DNA from: Dromaius novaehollandiae | Taxonomy: Eukaryota > Chordata > Aves > Casuariiformes > Dromaiidae | DNA length: 64,000 bases | Reading direction: 5' to 3' | Assembly (NCBI RefSeq): GCF_036370855.1 | Contig: NC_088101.1 | Span: 67,455,559-67,519,558, forward strand | Shown: positions 11,093-24,335 of the stretch, piece after piece | Numbering within the stretch: position 1 is the stretch's first letter | Layout of the letters: every line of letters begins with the position of its first letter | The notes under the pieces: generated by a model | Databases searched by the model: none | What the model was told of the DNA's origin: nothing | Seen by the model: the letters and a program-made list of their open reading frames with translations, nothing else | Position numbers and translations under genes: made by a program

Positions 11093-12159
11093 GTCAGGAA
11101 TAGGAATTGTTGTCAATAGAATTATACCAGCTTTCAGCAGCTGTGAATTTGGCCTCAAGGTGACCTAATACAGCTTTTCCATCTCTCATTTCTGTTTGAC
11201 AGCTCTCAGCACAACCAAAATATTTACCCTTCTTCACAATTAAACTAAGCAAATAAGGTATATAGAACAGACCATTCGATATATTGAAGCACTTCCCATG
11301 TAAGATTTGTCAAAACAACTCTTGATTTTCTTGATTATCACTATTCAAATTCCTCCATGAATATGTTTCTATTAAAAATTCCCATAAACTCTTGTCAAGC
11401 AAACAAGAAACAATTTAAAATTCAAACAGTGTTTAATCATTTTGATTGGACACTTAGTCAACTATTTATTTCTTATCTCTGAGTGAGTTAATACAGATCT
11501 TCAAATACAGTTTTGGGTCCCTATATTTGCAATTATAAATTCTACATTTGTCTTTTGCAAAGGGTCTTTTCATTTTAAATTTGGCAGGCAGTACTAGCCT
11601 TGTGGGTAGACTTCTAGAAGCAGGGAACAAGAAGCTGAGGCTGAAAATCTGAGTATAATGCCCAGACAAGACTCAGTGGGTCTGTTGACATGGCTTTAGG
11701 CAGGCTTGCACAAACCCACAGGGTCCCAAGCAGTTTCATGGGCTTCATTTCCAAAAGCTTGCCATGCCTTCTAAGATATTCGTCTGCATTTCACGTTAGC
11801 TCCTACCAGTCATAATTTACGTCCCCAGACCTTTGTTTAAAAAAATTTGTTCTTTTGACACCAAACTCTTCCTCTGTACATCCTCAGAGCTTTCTCCATC
11901 TGAGATACACAGTGTTCAGGTCCTACCTGAGTGTGATCAGCATACAGGACCTAAGTACCCCTTTGCCTTCGACAGACCCATCAGGCAAATATCCCCGGAG
12001 CATACCCACCAAACACTGACAGAAACACATTAGCCTCAAGCATCCTGCATAAAAATGCAGTTGTGACTGCTTGTTGCAAAACTCCGCCTCTGACGGGAGT
12101 GATGCCTCCCTTTTATTTAGCAGCCTACCTGATAACGCCTGCAGCTACCTGGGAGTGGC
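11093..12159. other. Non-coding sequence, nothing recognised
   Basis: No gene was recognised. GC content rises from about 12060 onward. Confidence 0.5.
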
Positions 12160-12212
12160 AACAGGGTCTCGCCGTGCTCCCCAGGCTCAGGTTGCCCTAA
12201 CCACTGGCCAAA
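12160..12212 (-). repeat. Possible tRNA-derived SINE (MIR-like) 5' trace
   Basis: 'gggtctcgccgtgctcccca' running into 'ggttgccctaaccactggcc' resembles the reverse complement of a tRNA-like SINE head, where 'gtctcccaggctgagtgccctaaccactgggcc' is typical. The match is short and diverged. Confidence 0.4.
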
Positions 12213-15059
12213 CACCTCCAGGAGAGAAATGGGCATTTTACCACCCCTGTTTAAACCGACTCGGTCCACAGGAAATAATTCAAGATACACTGGTGAGCAG
12301 GAAGAACAAAAATATCATTCTTAACCTCATGTTTACATATCCCACACATAGTCCAGCTAGGCTGGCAATGATAGGAGGTTAATCTGGTGGTTAACCATGG
12401 GCTTCTGTGCAGGATGCTCCAAGTCTCCCGGAGGCTGGATGCTGGCGCCTGAACCACGGGACGAGTGGTTCCTCGGGGAGCTCCCAGTCATGCCTCCTCA
12501 GCCGTCCAGCTCAAGGGAGCTCGGGGGAGCACTGTAACTCCCCAGAGCAGCGTTTCCTTTCAAAGCAAATGAAGACATGCGCGTGGGTGAATGTCACCCA
12601 CACCTTGTCCTGACATGCAGCCAGGAAGAACTGGATTGGCGGGGACACCGCAGAGCCTGCCTGCCTCTATGTGAGGACACATCCAGGAAACACTCAGAGC
12701 TCAGGCAGCAGAGTTTCGGTGCTTTGGTACCCAGACTGTGTCATTTAAAGCTAGTCCTTGTGTCCACAGAGGCTCCAAAGGTACATACTCCCCAAATCAT
12801 TTGTGTCACAATACTGAGCAAAACAATGCCTCAGTACCTTTAAAAGTCTCTGTTTTTCAGTTTTACCCTCTGCAAAATTGATGGCGTTGGTGATTTTGAA
12901 AATAATGATCTATTTCACAGATAGGTGGTAAGGACTAATTAGTTAATGTTTATGCAGTATCTCAGAGATAGCAAGTGGTGTTAGGATATATGATTGAGTT
13001 TGGAGCCAACATAAAGCCTCAGGAAGTTTTCCTGCTTTTGGAAAATGAGGATGTACTGACCTTGTGTGATGTGACAAAACACTGTTAGTTCCCAATGAGT
13101 GATGGATAAGACAGATGTCTCTTCCTGGGAGGAAGGCTGCTTGTGTGCCCTCCCCTAGTTACCACTCTGAATTAAATTGCATTTTGTAATCTACTCGTAT
13201 GTGCAGTGCAAAGGGCAGATATTTCTTATGTTTCTCAACCAAAGTAAACCACTTGTCATCTTTTTCTATTTGATTTACTACATAACAGCTTATAACTGCA
13301 CCAGACCTTGTGACAATTTCCTTCAAGCAAATTTGCTATTTCTTATCTAATCCAAATAGTGGTAATTGTTTACTATACCTCTCCTGTCAAACTTAAAATA
13401 TGAAGCCACTATTGTCAACAGCATTTTGATTTCCATGTAGACAGCACTGTTGCTTGGTATAATTTTCATTCAGCAAGCTGGCTCTTTCCATTACTGGAAG
13501 TTAAACTTCAGATTGTATTTTGCTACACCTGCTCTCATTTAGGGTGTTTTCTCCTGTTCCCCCTCTAGCTTCTTCCTCCTACTCCCAGTATACAAATGTT
13601 TATTGACGATTAAAGAAAAAAACAAAATCCTTGTTTCATGCAAAGAACTCTGGGCTACTGACAAATGAGTTAAACTTGAGTTGTCAGACCATTTGTTTTC
13701 AGCTTGAACCCAGGTCAGTTTTCTCCTTAACTTAAAATAGTATTTCTATAACTCAGGTCATTGTGGTAAATCCAACGGAAATAATCAAGAAAGTACAACC
13801 AACCTCCCGACCCAGCTTAATTACTAGCAAATGGATTTCCTCTGTGTCATTACTAAATTAAATTGAAGTGTAATGATTTATAGTATTACCATGTGACACC
13901 AGCCAGTACATTAGATGTTACATTATCCATTAAGCTCCAAAGATTTTATTTATACTGCTTTGTTTTAGAAGTGTGTGATGACCTCCACCAGTAAATAAGT
14001 TTTATGTCTCCATAATGGGTTCCACATGTAAATTGCAGCTCCATCCATAACGCAGCATTCCCCAACCTGCCCAGTTATAATCACAAAAATGTTCTTCCTA
14101 AAACAAGTATTCTCTTTTTCCTATTAATCTGGAAGATGGATTAAAGATTCAGATTCTCTGAATGTAAATGTTCTTACCACATTCTGTTAATATTTTCGGA
14201 AGCCCAGATACGCTGGACTTCAGAGCCCACATGCACCGAAGTATTTAGGCTCCCCCACGAAATCAAGGGGCCTGTATGATGCAGGCCTACAGGATGTGGG
14301 ACTTTATCCCATCTCAAAAGTGAGTCAGGGACATAGATCAGATTCATATGGCTTTAGCAGAAAGATTTTTGGTCTTGTTTTCTTTCTAATCCATAGAAAT
14401 ACCAAAACAAGTTAATTTCTAAACATCTTAAAGCAATTTAGAGCTCCAACATGGAAATCAACAAGTCTGCAAATGGATAACTCCTCCTTTTAACAAGAAG
14501 AAAGATTATGAAGCAAAGGAAAAGGAGGACAGGACTGATAATACTACACATAATCATCAGATTCATGCTGATATTACTTTGCACTGAGAACACATTTTCA
14601 TCAGGCTTTTTGTTGCTGTGCTTCTGGTCTGCTACTGTCTTTTCCCTCATTTGCAAGCACAGGCGAATGTAGACGTGATAAAGATGCACCTGTTCCAGCG
14701 TCCAGTGCAAGTCAAAGATTAAATGCTGTTAAATTTTCTCTCTCTTTCATCAGAATAAAAACAATATGCTAGCAAAACAACACAAAACCCACTCGACTCA
14801 GTCATGCATGCTATAAGGAGGCCATAAATTTTTAACACTAGCCTGCTAGTGTAACACTGAACTCCCCTAACTTCTTTTGTCTAACCTGCGTAGCTTCCTG
14901 TGAACAGGATTTTTTCCCTTGAATGATAGGAAGGGGTAGGGGTGGAGTTTTTTTGATTTCTACTTTGCTTTGTAAAATTACATATGATACAATATCAGCT
15001 CCAAATAAATGAAGCAGGAGGACTGCAGAAATAATGGTATTTTGCAAAAGTTCTCCTTT
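12213..15059. other. Non-coding sequence; GC-richer at the start
   Basis: The first 500 bases are GC-rich with several CpGs (for example 12425-12475) but hold no recognisable promoter or exon. The rest is AT-rich. A 90-codon minus-strand frame at 14438-14710 has a hydrophobic stretch followed by KRR but no supporting context. Confidence 0.45.
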
Positions 15060-15310
15060 AGTTAGGGATATATTTTTAGTTAATCCATATGCAAATGCAT
15101 TAATTGCATTATATGCCTCCTAACTGAAATAATTTCCTGCAGGGTCATGCCAATTTATGGGGGGCCCCCATACCTATAGAGCAAGCAAAAGCTAACAATT
15201 TTGCTTTGCTCAAGGATTACAATGGTTTTGATCGCAGCCATACATAATACCCTTAAGAATGACCTATTTGCAACTCAATGATCATTAAGATTCTGATATG
15301 ATTTATATAT
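15060..15310. promoter_or_regulatory. Candidate regulatory element: POU octamer, TAATTG sites and GC palindrome
   Basis: A consensus POU octamer atgcaaat lies at 15089-15096, within a nearly symmetric run (gcaaatgcattaattgcat). About 60 bases on, tatgggggg/cccccata (15156-15172) is a palindrome with perfect 8-base arms around one base. No repeat is recognisable. The sites are seen directly; function and conservation are inferred. Confidence 0.38.
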
Positions 15311-15849
15311 GAATTTTACACAGTGAATCCAGCATCAAAGCTTAAGCCATTTTACAGGAACAGAGTATTCAGAACAGTGAGTTTTATTCTGATGTAACTG
15401 TATCTGTTTTGAACTACCTAAATGACATTTATCTCAATAGATTTAGTCCCAGCATGCCCTGGCTAAGATGATATCAGAATCCAACCTTAAAATAAATGTG
15501 AAAGTATTTGATTTAATTTTTTTCCTCACTTATTTTCCAGTACTGCCACAGGATGATAATCAGCATCTGCATACGTGTAGACAATTCAAAAAAAAAAAAC
15601 CATTATTTTTTAAACTGACATAAGATTTACTTTCGGATTGGTGTTTAGAGACTACATTGACCTAAATCCTATCATTGTGATAGCTTGTTAAAACTCTCTG
15701 GCTCACGTTTTTCTCTTCTTCATTACCACAGGTTTTCTGAGTTCTCATTCCAAGTTCTCATTTTATTTTTTATTCAGCAAGCTTCTGATTTCACTCCACC
15801 ACCTGCTAATAGCTAAAATAACATTTCACAGATCGCAAAATAGTAACAA
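15311..15849. other. Non-coding sequence, nothing recognised
   Basis: AT-rich sequence with a short A-run near 15589-15599 and no gene. Confidence 0.5.
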
Positions 15850-15863
15850 GGGGGGGGGGGGGG
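15850..15863 (+). repeat. Poly-G run (14 G)
   Basis: Fourteen consecutive G residues. The length is likely to vary and is error-prone in sequencing. Confidence 0.9.
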
Positions 15864-17731
15864 AAGAAAGGGAACTGGCTGTTGGTCTCCCTGAATTGAC
15901 CTGTGAGAAATTCAGTTTTGGAGACCTGAGAAAATCACAAAGTTGTCCACCCTTCTGACAAGACCTGAGCACCCCCACTCAATCAGGTTCTGTTTGCATA
16001 CACATTAGCACTACTTCTCTGATTTCTGAGGTCAATGCTCTAATAAAATCATACAACTGTAGTGAAAATGCATCCAATCATGCTTAGGTGACGTTATGCA
16101 AAACAAGGTATCACACAATAACTCAGGGAAAAGCAATAACAAATCTAAATGTGACATAATCACCCAGTAAAATACACAGACAGATTAATTTAATTAATAA
16201 AATACTCCATCGCACTGAAGGATATCACATAGTTTGGTAACCTGGCTGCCAAGGCTGTGACTACCAAACAGTTACGCTCTGTATTTCTATGTACAATGAA
16301 AGAAGGCAACCTGACACAGCCCAAGACTAGCAATATCTGCTTTATATTAACTAATGATATACCAGTCAGTAATCCAACTGAAAGCTTTGTGATAAATTCT
16401 TAGAAAGGCTTTTCCATTTCACATTGCTAGCCTGTGCTAATACCAAGCTGCTCGATCTTCCAGGGAACCAGGTGTTGAGAATTTTGTACCAGACTCAGTA
16501 ACTCCACTAGTCTCCTCTTCAAAGAAACGCATTCAGTATATGTGCAAATAAATACCCAAATTTTATCATAAGAATTCATATTCACATCAATGGAAACTAC
16601 CACACATGATTCCTGCAAATGAATTGGCAATATGAACAGAGAAGAGGGAGAGACATCAAACACATCAATAAGAAATTCATACCTGGCTGTGGTTTTCAAA
16701 CCTTCTGAAATACAGTAAGCAGGGGGCAGATATGGAGGGTTAAATCCAAGCTTATTTTGAAGAACCACTGTATCATAAAACTGACGAGAAAAACAGAAAG
16801 ATTAACAAGGATGAATCAAGGATAAAGAATACAAAAATATTTCTCTTTCAACTATAATCCCACCTACTGCATACAAACATTCAAAGTCTTGCAGACAGAC
16901 ATAAGATTAAATTTCCTATATAATTGCATTCCAGAATATTTTTTCTTCTTTCTTGGGTATTCATCCACTAATTAGCTCTAGGAAGATGGTTAAACATGTT
17001 TTTATTTCTAATGTCAGGTATACAGAATCCATCTACATGTCATTAACCACAGACCTTGTCAGATCCACCCTACTATAAATGTGTAGCTGACATAAGTTAT
17101 GATCAACATATTTTTTATATTGTAAGTTATATGATGCAACTTAGTGTTTTGAATGATCTCCATGTCTATTTATCTTGAGAAAGATAAATCCAGATGTAAT
17201 GTACAACTTCTCACTGAATACGCATTTAGTTTTAAAGCCCTTTTCATACCCACAGGCAAAAAATAATCTGCATGTACTTCTCAGAAAAGGAGTGTCTGTT
17301 AAAATGTACAAAAGCAGCAAGAAATTACTATGATTGCAAACTACTTTAAACCTGACTTTTTTTCATTGTTTCTTTTCCAACGAGTTTCCCTTGGGAAATG
17401 CAACTTCTGTTTGCGGACAGAAATGGAATAATGTAGTTTCAGCACTAACTGGGATTCACCTCTTTGAAACAAAAAGATTCTCTTTGGTGTGCCAATTTCG
17501 TAATTGTGGCTGTCAAATCTGAACTGCTGCCTGAGAAAGGAACAGCAGGGAGATGAGGGAAATGCATGATTTTTCAATCTAAAAGTCAGGATCAGTTTCA
17601 TTTAGAGACATCTCCTTTCTCCTCACATACTTTACATTACCAATTTACATCATAAGCAACAGAGATTCATCCATATTTATAATCCATGTAAAAATGTTGG
17701 ACATTCCTTTTCTCCCTGTATAATTGCAAAT
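15864..17731. other. Non-coding sequence, nothing recognised
   Basis: Unique-looking AT-rich DNA. The 113-codon minus-strand frame at 16427-16768 has no recognisable domain. Confidence 0.5.
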
Positions 17732-17756
17732 ACACACAAACACACACACAAACACA
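17732..17756. repeat. Interrupted CA microsatellite
   Basis: Alternating AC units are interrupted by two 'aaa' steps over about 25 bases. Confidence 0.85.
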
Positions 17757-19025
17757 GCAATCGATCAGAAATCAAGGATGTGTATATACAGACTTTTTAC
17801 TTTTTCTAAGGATCTGTCAACAGAATAGGACTCTGAAGTGTTTCATGTTGCTGTACTTAAAATGGGACAGAGCATTCACAGAACACACAGTACATTGAAT
17901 TTCCCATAAAACTAGCAGAATTAGAGTGCACTTTTTTAATGTTAACTTGCAAATATTAGCTGCAAATGCAAAAAATACACCAATTTCCTTCTGTTTATAT
18001 GTTGTCAGCAAACAGGCACATTAGACCTCTTACTATAGACAACCACGTACAACAGCAGCCATTTACGTTGAGGACACTGCATGCATCTCATAAGATGTCG
18101 ATCTTTAGAAGTCAGTGCAGGCCCTTGCAGGAATACTCAGCTAGCACTGGCACCAAACGCAATATAGCTGTGTTTATTACTGCTCTCCGCTTAGCCTTAT
18201 GTTGCCTGCTGGAAGTGCTCATTAACCCTGACAGAGTGCCACGCTAGCACAGCTGTATTGCTTTTAGGATCCTTGCTAGCACACTCAAGCCTAACTGTAG
18301 TACCTCTGTGCAGCACTACATTGTGCAGTGCAAACATAGCCTAGAAGGCAGCTACAAGGACTAATGGCACAGTTAATTTTGCACAGTTATATTCACTGCC
18401 TTGCAAAATCAAAGTCTACATGCTTCAGCAGGTGCCACTCCCTTATACCACTTTACTTCCCACTGGAATGACTGTCCCCCATCACTACTCTCAGGAAACT
18501 TCCTTAAACTTCAGAACGATGCCTATTTGACTGATGTAGAGTCAATTGGACCCTCTCCATGTGAAAAATAATCCCCCAAATACTATAGCTCCTCTCAAAC
18601 ATTTCATTATCACATTAAAGCCCTCTTGAAGAGTCAGGTGAGTTCTGAAGTGTTCTGTTTGCATGATATGATTCATTTTTACCATTTTCTGAATTATTTA
18701 AACTATATGTAATATGCATCACTGCAGTATATTGCAACTCATCTGTTTACATCCAGTTTATCTCATAACCCTTTCTATCATGCTTTCCAGAAATGCCTAT
18801 GCATTTCCAGTAGTACATACGCAGTTCTGTTCAGCACATGTTTATCAGTCCATTTTGTCTCCCTTGATAATTCTCCAACTCTTGGCCAGTTAGAACAAAT
18901 ATGACCAAGGAGGAGAGGCCTCAGAGTCTTCACTTCATCCTGATGTCTATGGGAATATGCAGTAGGGTAGAGGACAGAGCTCCTACTGGTCTCCTCGCTT
19001 ATGAAAAGGCTGTAGTGTGACACAT
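17757..19025. other. Non-coding sequence, nothing recognised
   Basis: No gene or classifiable repeat was seen. Confidence 0.5.
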
Positions 19026-19045
19026 ACACACACACACACACACAC
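19026..19045. repeat. CA microsatellite (10 units)
   Basis: An uninterrupted AC dinucleotide tract of 20 bases. Confidence 0.9.
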
Positions 19046-22000
19046 GAACTTATGATTATCTAATAACAAGTATGTTGCAACATACCTATTTGTTAGTATT
19101 GTTGTGGCATGAACTCATCCTCCCTTAGACACAAAGGCTCCACAGAGGGTTTTTACCCTCAGGACACAAATCCATAGGAACCAGGCAGACCTCCTTAATT
19201 CCACTGCTCACAGAACTACTTGTCGTTCTTCTTATATGAAACTGAGTCACACAGAAATATATACCGAACCCTGTCTAATGGCAAATATTCTTTATTGGAA
19301 TTAGTATATTAAACTATTATTTATAATAGTGCAAGCAGCAGTATTAACCTGAAAGTGTGGTATATTATTGTTTTGGACTCAGCGATCACAAAGAGAAATA
19401 GATTAGAGTTTCCCAAACTGAATACATCAGACGAAAGATCTGTGGTGCCAATACAGACAAATTGCAGGCTGACAAGCAGCATATTCCCTTCTTGTTATTG
19501 CTTTGTGGCCTCTAGGCAATATATGAATATGACAACACCAGTCAAGAGAGCAAAATCTGCTGATCACAGACTGTGACAACATAAGGCAGCCAAACATTTC
19601 AGCATCTGCTCTATTTCAGTGTGGCTGCTGAGGGTGACGTGTTAGACTGCATCCCGCCTTGCGCACATTGCATCACCGTCAAGCCTAAGCAAGTCGACAT
19701 AGTGACATCCATGCATGAAAACAAGGAACTTCTTTGGGATGCCATCCTTACTGAAATCTGAAGAAAAAAAAAAAGTGAAAATTCCCAACTGAACAATTTC
19801 ATTGACTTTCTGTTGGATTTAGAACCTGGAAATCTTCTTGCAGAATTTTCAAATAGTAACTATTGCTGAGATGTAGGGAACAAACAAAAGAAACTCAAAT
19901 TTACTAGTAACAGCTGCAGCTAGTACAGACCCTCACAGGCCCAGCTGGAGATCCTCTCTTGGATTTCCAGTTGCTATTGCTACACCTGGGGGAAAAAAGC
20001 TCCAGACTCTCTTGGCAGGTGCTAACGAACTACAGAGCATTTTGCATGATTTTTGCTGTTCTCCAAATCTGAAAGTTGAGAGAAAAATCTCAATCCTGCA
20101 TAGTTTTCACTGGTCTGATAAAAGCCATTGTCATGTTAAGCTGACCTGAGGCTGTGGAGCCTGGTGGAAAGAGTATCAAGGTGTGGGAAACACAGTTCCT
20201 TGAAAGGAAGAGTGTGCCAGTGGGCAAAGTATGGGAGCCAGAGGATGCACTGCCAGCAGAGAGCTACAGCCTGTCAAGGCTGTCCCAAGGAAAACTGTCT
20301 AAATGCTTCAGCGTATGAAAGTGGTGATTTAGGGGGCAACACTGTTCTACCAATTCAAATGCCCTCTGGATAAAATGGTGTTATACCTAATTTACACTAT
20401 TTAAAGGAAAGGGCTTACAGTTTTGAACCATTCTAAGGTTTCCTGAGCAATTTATGATCTCAAGAAGATCATGAAGAAATGAAAGTCATTCTGTAAGTAT
20501 CAGAAAGATAATACTCTAGACTATATTTTCTCATCACCTACTCTATCCACATATCGTTTAAATATGCCAACACCAAGCTCTCTTTCAATTGCTAGTTTCT
20601 TCCCTAATTTGACAATAGGTTAGATGGGCTGCTTTTGTCGTCTTTGTCACAGAAAGAAATGTGAATTTGAGTCAAAAAATATTTTGAGTCAAAGAACCAG
20701 GCCCTGATTTACCAAAAATCAAGAAATTTCCATTTTAATTATATTTAGTTTCTGTTTACTAACTCCTCCTTGTTAGTAAATTACCTCTGCACAAGCTAAA
20801 CACCATTATGTGACTTCAAATAAGTTGGAAAATGATTTTCATAGCACTGATTGAATTAAGTCAATTAAATAATGAGTATTTGAAACACAGTTTTCCCCTA
20901 TTCTGCAGTATTGATACATTTTGTAGATCCTGTCCTTGCTGAACTTTTTGGTCATTCTTTATTCAGGTCATGTTAAAGAAAAAAGCAGAATGGACCAGTG
21001 AGTAAAAGCACTCTAACAAGCCAAGATAAGACGCTCCATCACTTTGTGATGAAATATTCAAACACATTGCCCACTGGTATCAACTTATTCATGACTGATT
21101 TAAACGATACACTGAAAAATGTGCTTTAATCTTCCATATAATAAGTCTTAAAAAATTAAAACTGAAATCACAGTTTAAATAAAAAAGCTAGCAGACATTT
21201 CAGCCATCATTTACTTGACTGTACCTTTTCTCCCATTAAAGTGGCTGGTTTCATTAAAGAACTTAATACAACTGCAAGTGTAATGCAGTTTATGATCTAG
21301 AGTCGATAATTTGTGAGCTATTGAATGTCTTGGTGGGTATTGATGTCATTACCCTCCACATTAGAAAAATAATGTTCTTCCCAATTATTTTTCACCTTTG
21401 AAGAACTTGCCAACAAAACTGAATAGAACATAAGTCCTTAACCTGTTCTTTGCCACTTTAAGCATCATTCTTCAAAGTTCAAATGAGACTATTTAGAAGA
21501 GCTACATATTCAAAATAATGTACCTGACTTTGAATACCCTTTTTCCACTTAATTTTTTTTCCACTTCTCTTTTTTTAACCAGCACTTTTTCTCCTGAACT
21601 ATAGTTAAAATAGAAGTTAACCACAAAATTTACTATGACCCTATAAGAATCTGGATAGACCTTGTTTGTCAATTGATCAGTGAAAGAAATAATCATAATA
21701 AAGTTGCCGAACAAATCCATCTCTCTTTTTATGTATTTGTACAGATGAAATAATTTTTTAAAAGCATGTTTCTGGGGACAGCACAAGGCAAACAATTAGC
21801 ATTTACCTGCCTCCATTAGGTCACCGGTACATATAAGCTGTTCCTTCCTTGCTGTAAATCAGGTGCTTTCTGCATGAATGAATCAAACAGCAATCGTTAA
21901 TAATGATTCAAGCATGGAACTGACAGACAGGTTTGCAGATTATGGCTCCATCCCGCTAGCCTCATTTGCTCATTGATTTATTGGAATTTCACGGAAAGGA

Positions 22001-22349
22001 CAATAAAATCTTGCTCTGCTAGGACCCGCAACACTTAACACTTTGTCTCCCTCAGAAAATTAGTCACATCTGTGCATTTAGTACAGTATACTTTTTGCAA
22101 ACACAGGGAGAAGAATTACAGTCAAACTAGGAAAAACTATTTCAGAAAGTGATTAAAAGCAAGGGCTTTAGACCCAAAGGAATCCTATTGGGATACAGAG
22201 CTTTCCACTTCCACGCTTGCCGGCTAGTTCAGGGCAGCACTGACTGAAAGCTGTTTACCCAGAGCAATCAGTTGCAATGTGAAATCAATTGGCAGTCTCT
22301 TTCAGTCAGTTGCTAATACACAGCAAAAATACCGCGTAGTTAGCATCCA
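19046..22349. other. Non-coding sequence, nothing clearly recognised
   Basis: No gene was recognised. 'ctgtggagcctggtggaaag' near 20152 faintly recalls a tRNA-SINE head, but no SINE body follows. The rest appears unique. Confidence 0.45.
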
Positions 22350-22430
22350 TGTTAGTAATGGAGAAAAACAGAGAAACCAAGGTCTGAATAGGTAGGAATT
22401 GAACCTGGCTCTGATTCCTGAAGAAGATGT
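22350..22430 (-). repeat. MIR-like SINE fragment
   Basis: 'gagaaaaacagagaaaccaa' followed by 'aggaattgaacctggctctg' corresponds to the reverse complement of the MIR/tRNA-SINE body, where 'gagaaactgaggc...gggattcgaacc.ggtct' is typical. It is diverged and truncated. Confidence 0.5.
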
Positions 22431-24140
22431 CTACAGATCCCAGTAAAAACAGACTGAGTGAAAAAGCTGGAAGAAGAAAGCAACCTTGCAGACATTTAAA
22501 CCCTCATTCAGGTTTAAAATACAAAATATGATGAAGGGCTCATGTCCTAAAGTTTCCAATTATATGAGACGATTTAAAAAGAAGATTCTACCCCTCCCCA
22601 GAAACCTTACATCATTTATAGCCCCAAATCATTACAGTGGCAACAATATTACTACCTGAGATAGATGAAAAGGACATTGCCAGAGAGCATATGCAACTAT
22701 TTGCCTTGGCAATACCATCCTCTGTTGAGCAAAATGGACTTAACTTTCCAAAACTTAAAGAGCACTTTAGTCACTTATCATGTCATGGGAAAAAACAGCT
22801 CTACAGTCTTGTCCATCATGGGGGATTTTGGTTACATTTTCTGTCTTGAGGACAACAACGTGTGCACATCTTGTGAAAGGCATAACAATAATGGAAATAT
22901 TCTAAGTGTGCCTTTCTGAAAAATCCATTGCAGATTTGAAACAAAGGTTTTCACTTCCTAATTTTATCTGACAGTATGTTTTCTTTGTGTACTAAATGCT
23001 CAGCTATATTTAAAATTATGTTTTTAATTATGTGATTAACTTTATGCATTTGTGTAGCCCCATTGAGCTTCATAGGATTACTCAAACAGAGAAAAAATTG
23101 CAGAATTACAGCTCATAGTTGTCGATAAGGTAGTGTTTCATTGAAAAAAATCAGACTTTGTTTCACAGTTTATTCATTCACTAAGGAATAAGTAGCTGCA
23201 AGTATTTTAGTCTTTTAATTACAGTACATTATAAAATAATAAAGATAATATTTCCCTGGAAACTGAGTGTTTATCTTCATTCCATAATTTTACAAGGATA
23301 GAAATGTCACTGTCTCCACTACAAGTCCTTCTGAGTTTGTTTCCCTGAAAGTAATCACTGAACACTAGTCTGAGTCATAATGAATTGAAGGAAATCATCT
23401 GTTAGAAAGAAGAAGCCTCAAAGTTTCTCAGATCATGCCTCAGAAATACACATTGATTTTATGATTTCTGGAGAAACAAAAAGAGTTTATCTTTCAAGAA
23501 CAGAATTTTCCTTCTCTTAAACAAAATTTAGCTTTCACTGAAAAGACCACTTGTGCTGTCAGTTTAAATTCAACCTTTTTAATTTTACAGTTTCATTTTG
23601 CCATTGTTTTTAAGCACAATTCCTCACAGAAGTGAGTCAAATTATGGTCTGACAAGGTGCTATATTTTTTATATTTTCTAATTTACTGACATAAAATGAA
23701 TGTGCACAACAAAATAAAACTGGCAATATCATAACTGTGATCAGTAAGAACAAAATGAAAAAAAGGAAAATTCCATATTACCTTCATTGTCTCTAGGTAA
23801 TAACGTAGGAGAACATGAAAATCTTTAACTATAAGAGTTTCTCCAAATCCTGTTTCAAACTGACATCACATCCTATTCTTTGTTCACGCAACTAGGGCAC
23901 TTTGGTCCCAGTACGGAAACATCAACATTTCTTTGAGCTGAACTTTGTCCCAAGATAGGAACAAGAGTGTTTTCATATTCCTGTATTTTCTTTTTGATCA
24001 GCATTATTATTATTTATGGTTTTATTTATCAGTCCTCCAGTGTGAACTGTGACTGAATCAACTGTTGCTGCAAATATTTCATTACAGCTGGAAATAACAC
24101 TCACACCCATAAAGGTACCGTACATAAAAAGTGGGAAGAA
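22431..24140. other. Non-coding sequence, nothing recognised
   Basis: AT-rich unique-looking DNA. The stretch near 22980-23050 is rich in TTAATTA-like motifs but shows no sharper signal. Confidence 0.45.
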
Positions 24141-24335
24141 CTTGTCTTGCAGTTAAAACTCTAGTTTGAAATCCAGAAGGTTGGTGTTCATTCCTGCCTC
24201 TGACAGACATCTTTTAAGCCACTTAATCTTTCCATGACTGAGTTCTCCAAGTGTAACATATCCTTCTACCCGTCTTACCTAGAATGTAATTTCTTGCAGA
24301 CAGGGATTGCTCCTTGCTTTCTATACGCACAAAAA
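24141..24335 (+). repeat. MIR-like tRNA-derived SINE, fairly full length
   Basis: The order of motifs follows the plus-strand SINE. A tRNA-like head 'cttgcagttaaaactctagt' leads to 'ggtgttcattcctgcctctg', the B-box-like 'ggttc.attcc.gcctctgcc' segment. Then comes 'aagccacttaatctttccatgactgagtt' (in MIR 'aagtcacttaacctctctgtgcctcagttt'). A tail follows with 'agaatgtaatttcttgcaga' and 'cagggattgctcc' (remembered tail 'agattgtaagctc...caggga'). The copy is diverged throughout, as expected for an ancient SINE. Confidence 0.62.

Noticed and set aside
14438..14710. 90-codon minus-strand frame with a hydrophobic segment followed by KRR, like a single-pass receptor
   Set aside because: It starts at a TTG rather than an ATG, has no acceptor site or signal sequence, and T-rich DNA readily yields hydrophobic stretches.
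16717..16732. CTCF-like core 'gcagggggcag'
   Set aside because: Only the G-rich core fits; the upstream half of the motif does not.
20150..20210. tRNA-SINE-like head
   Set aside because: Only about 30 bases are suggestive and no SINE body follows.
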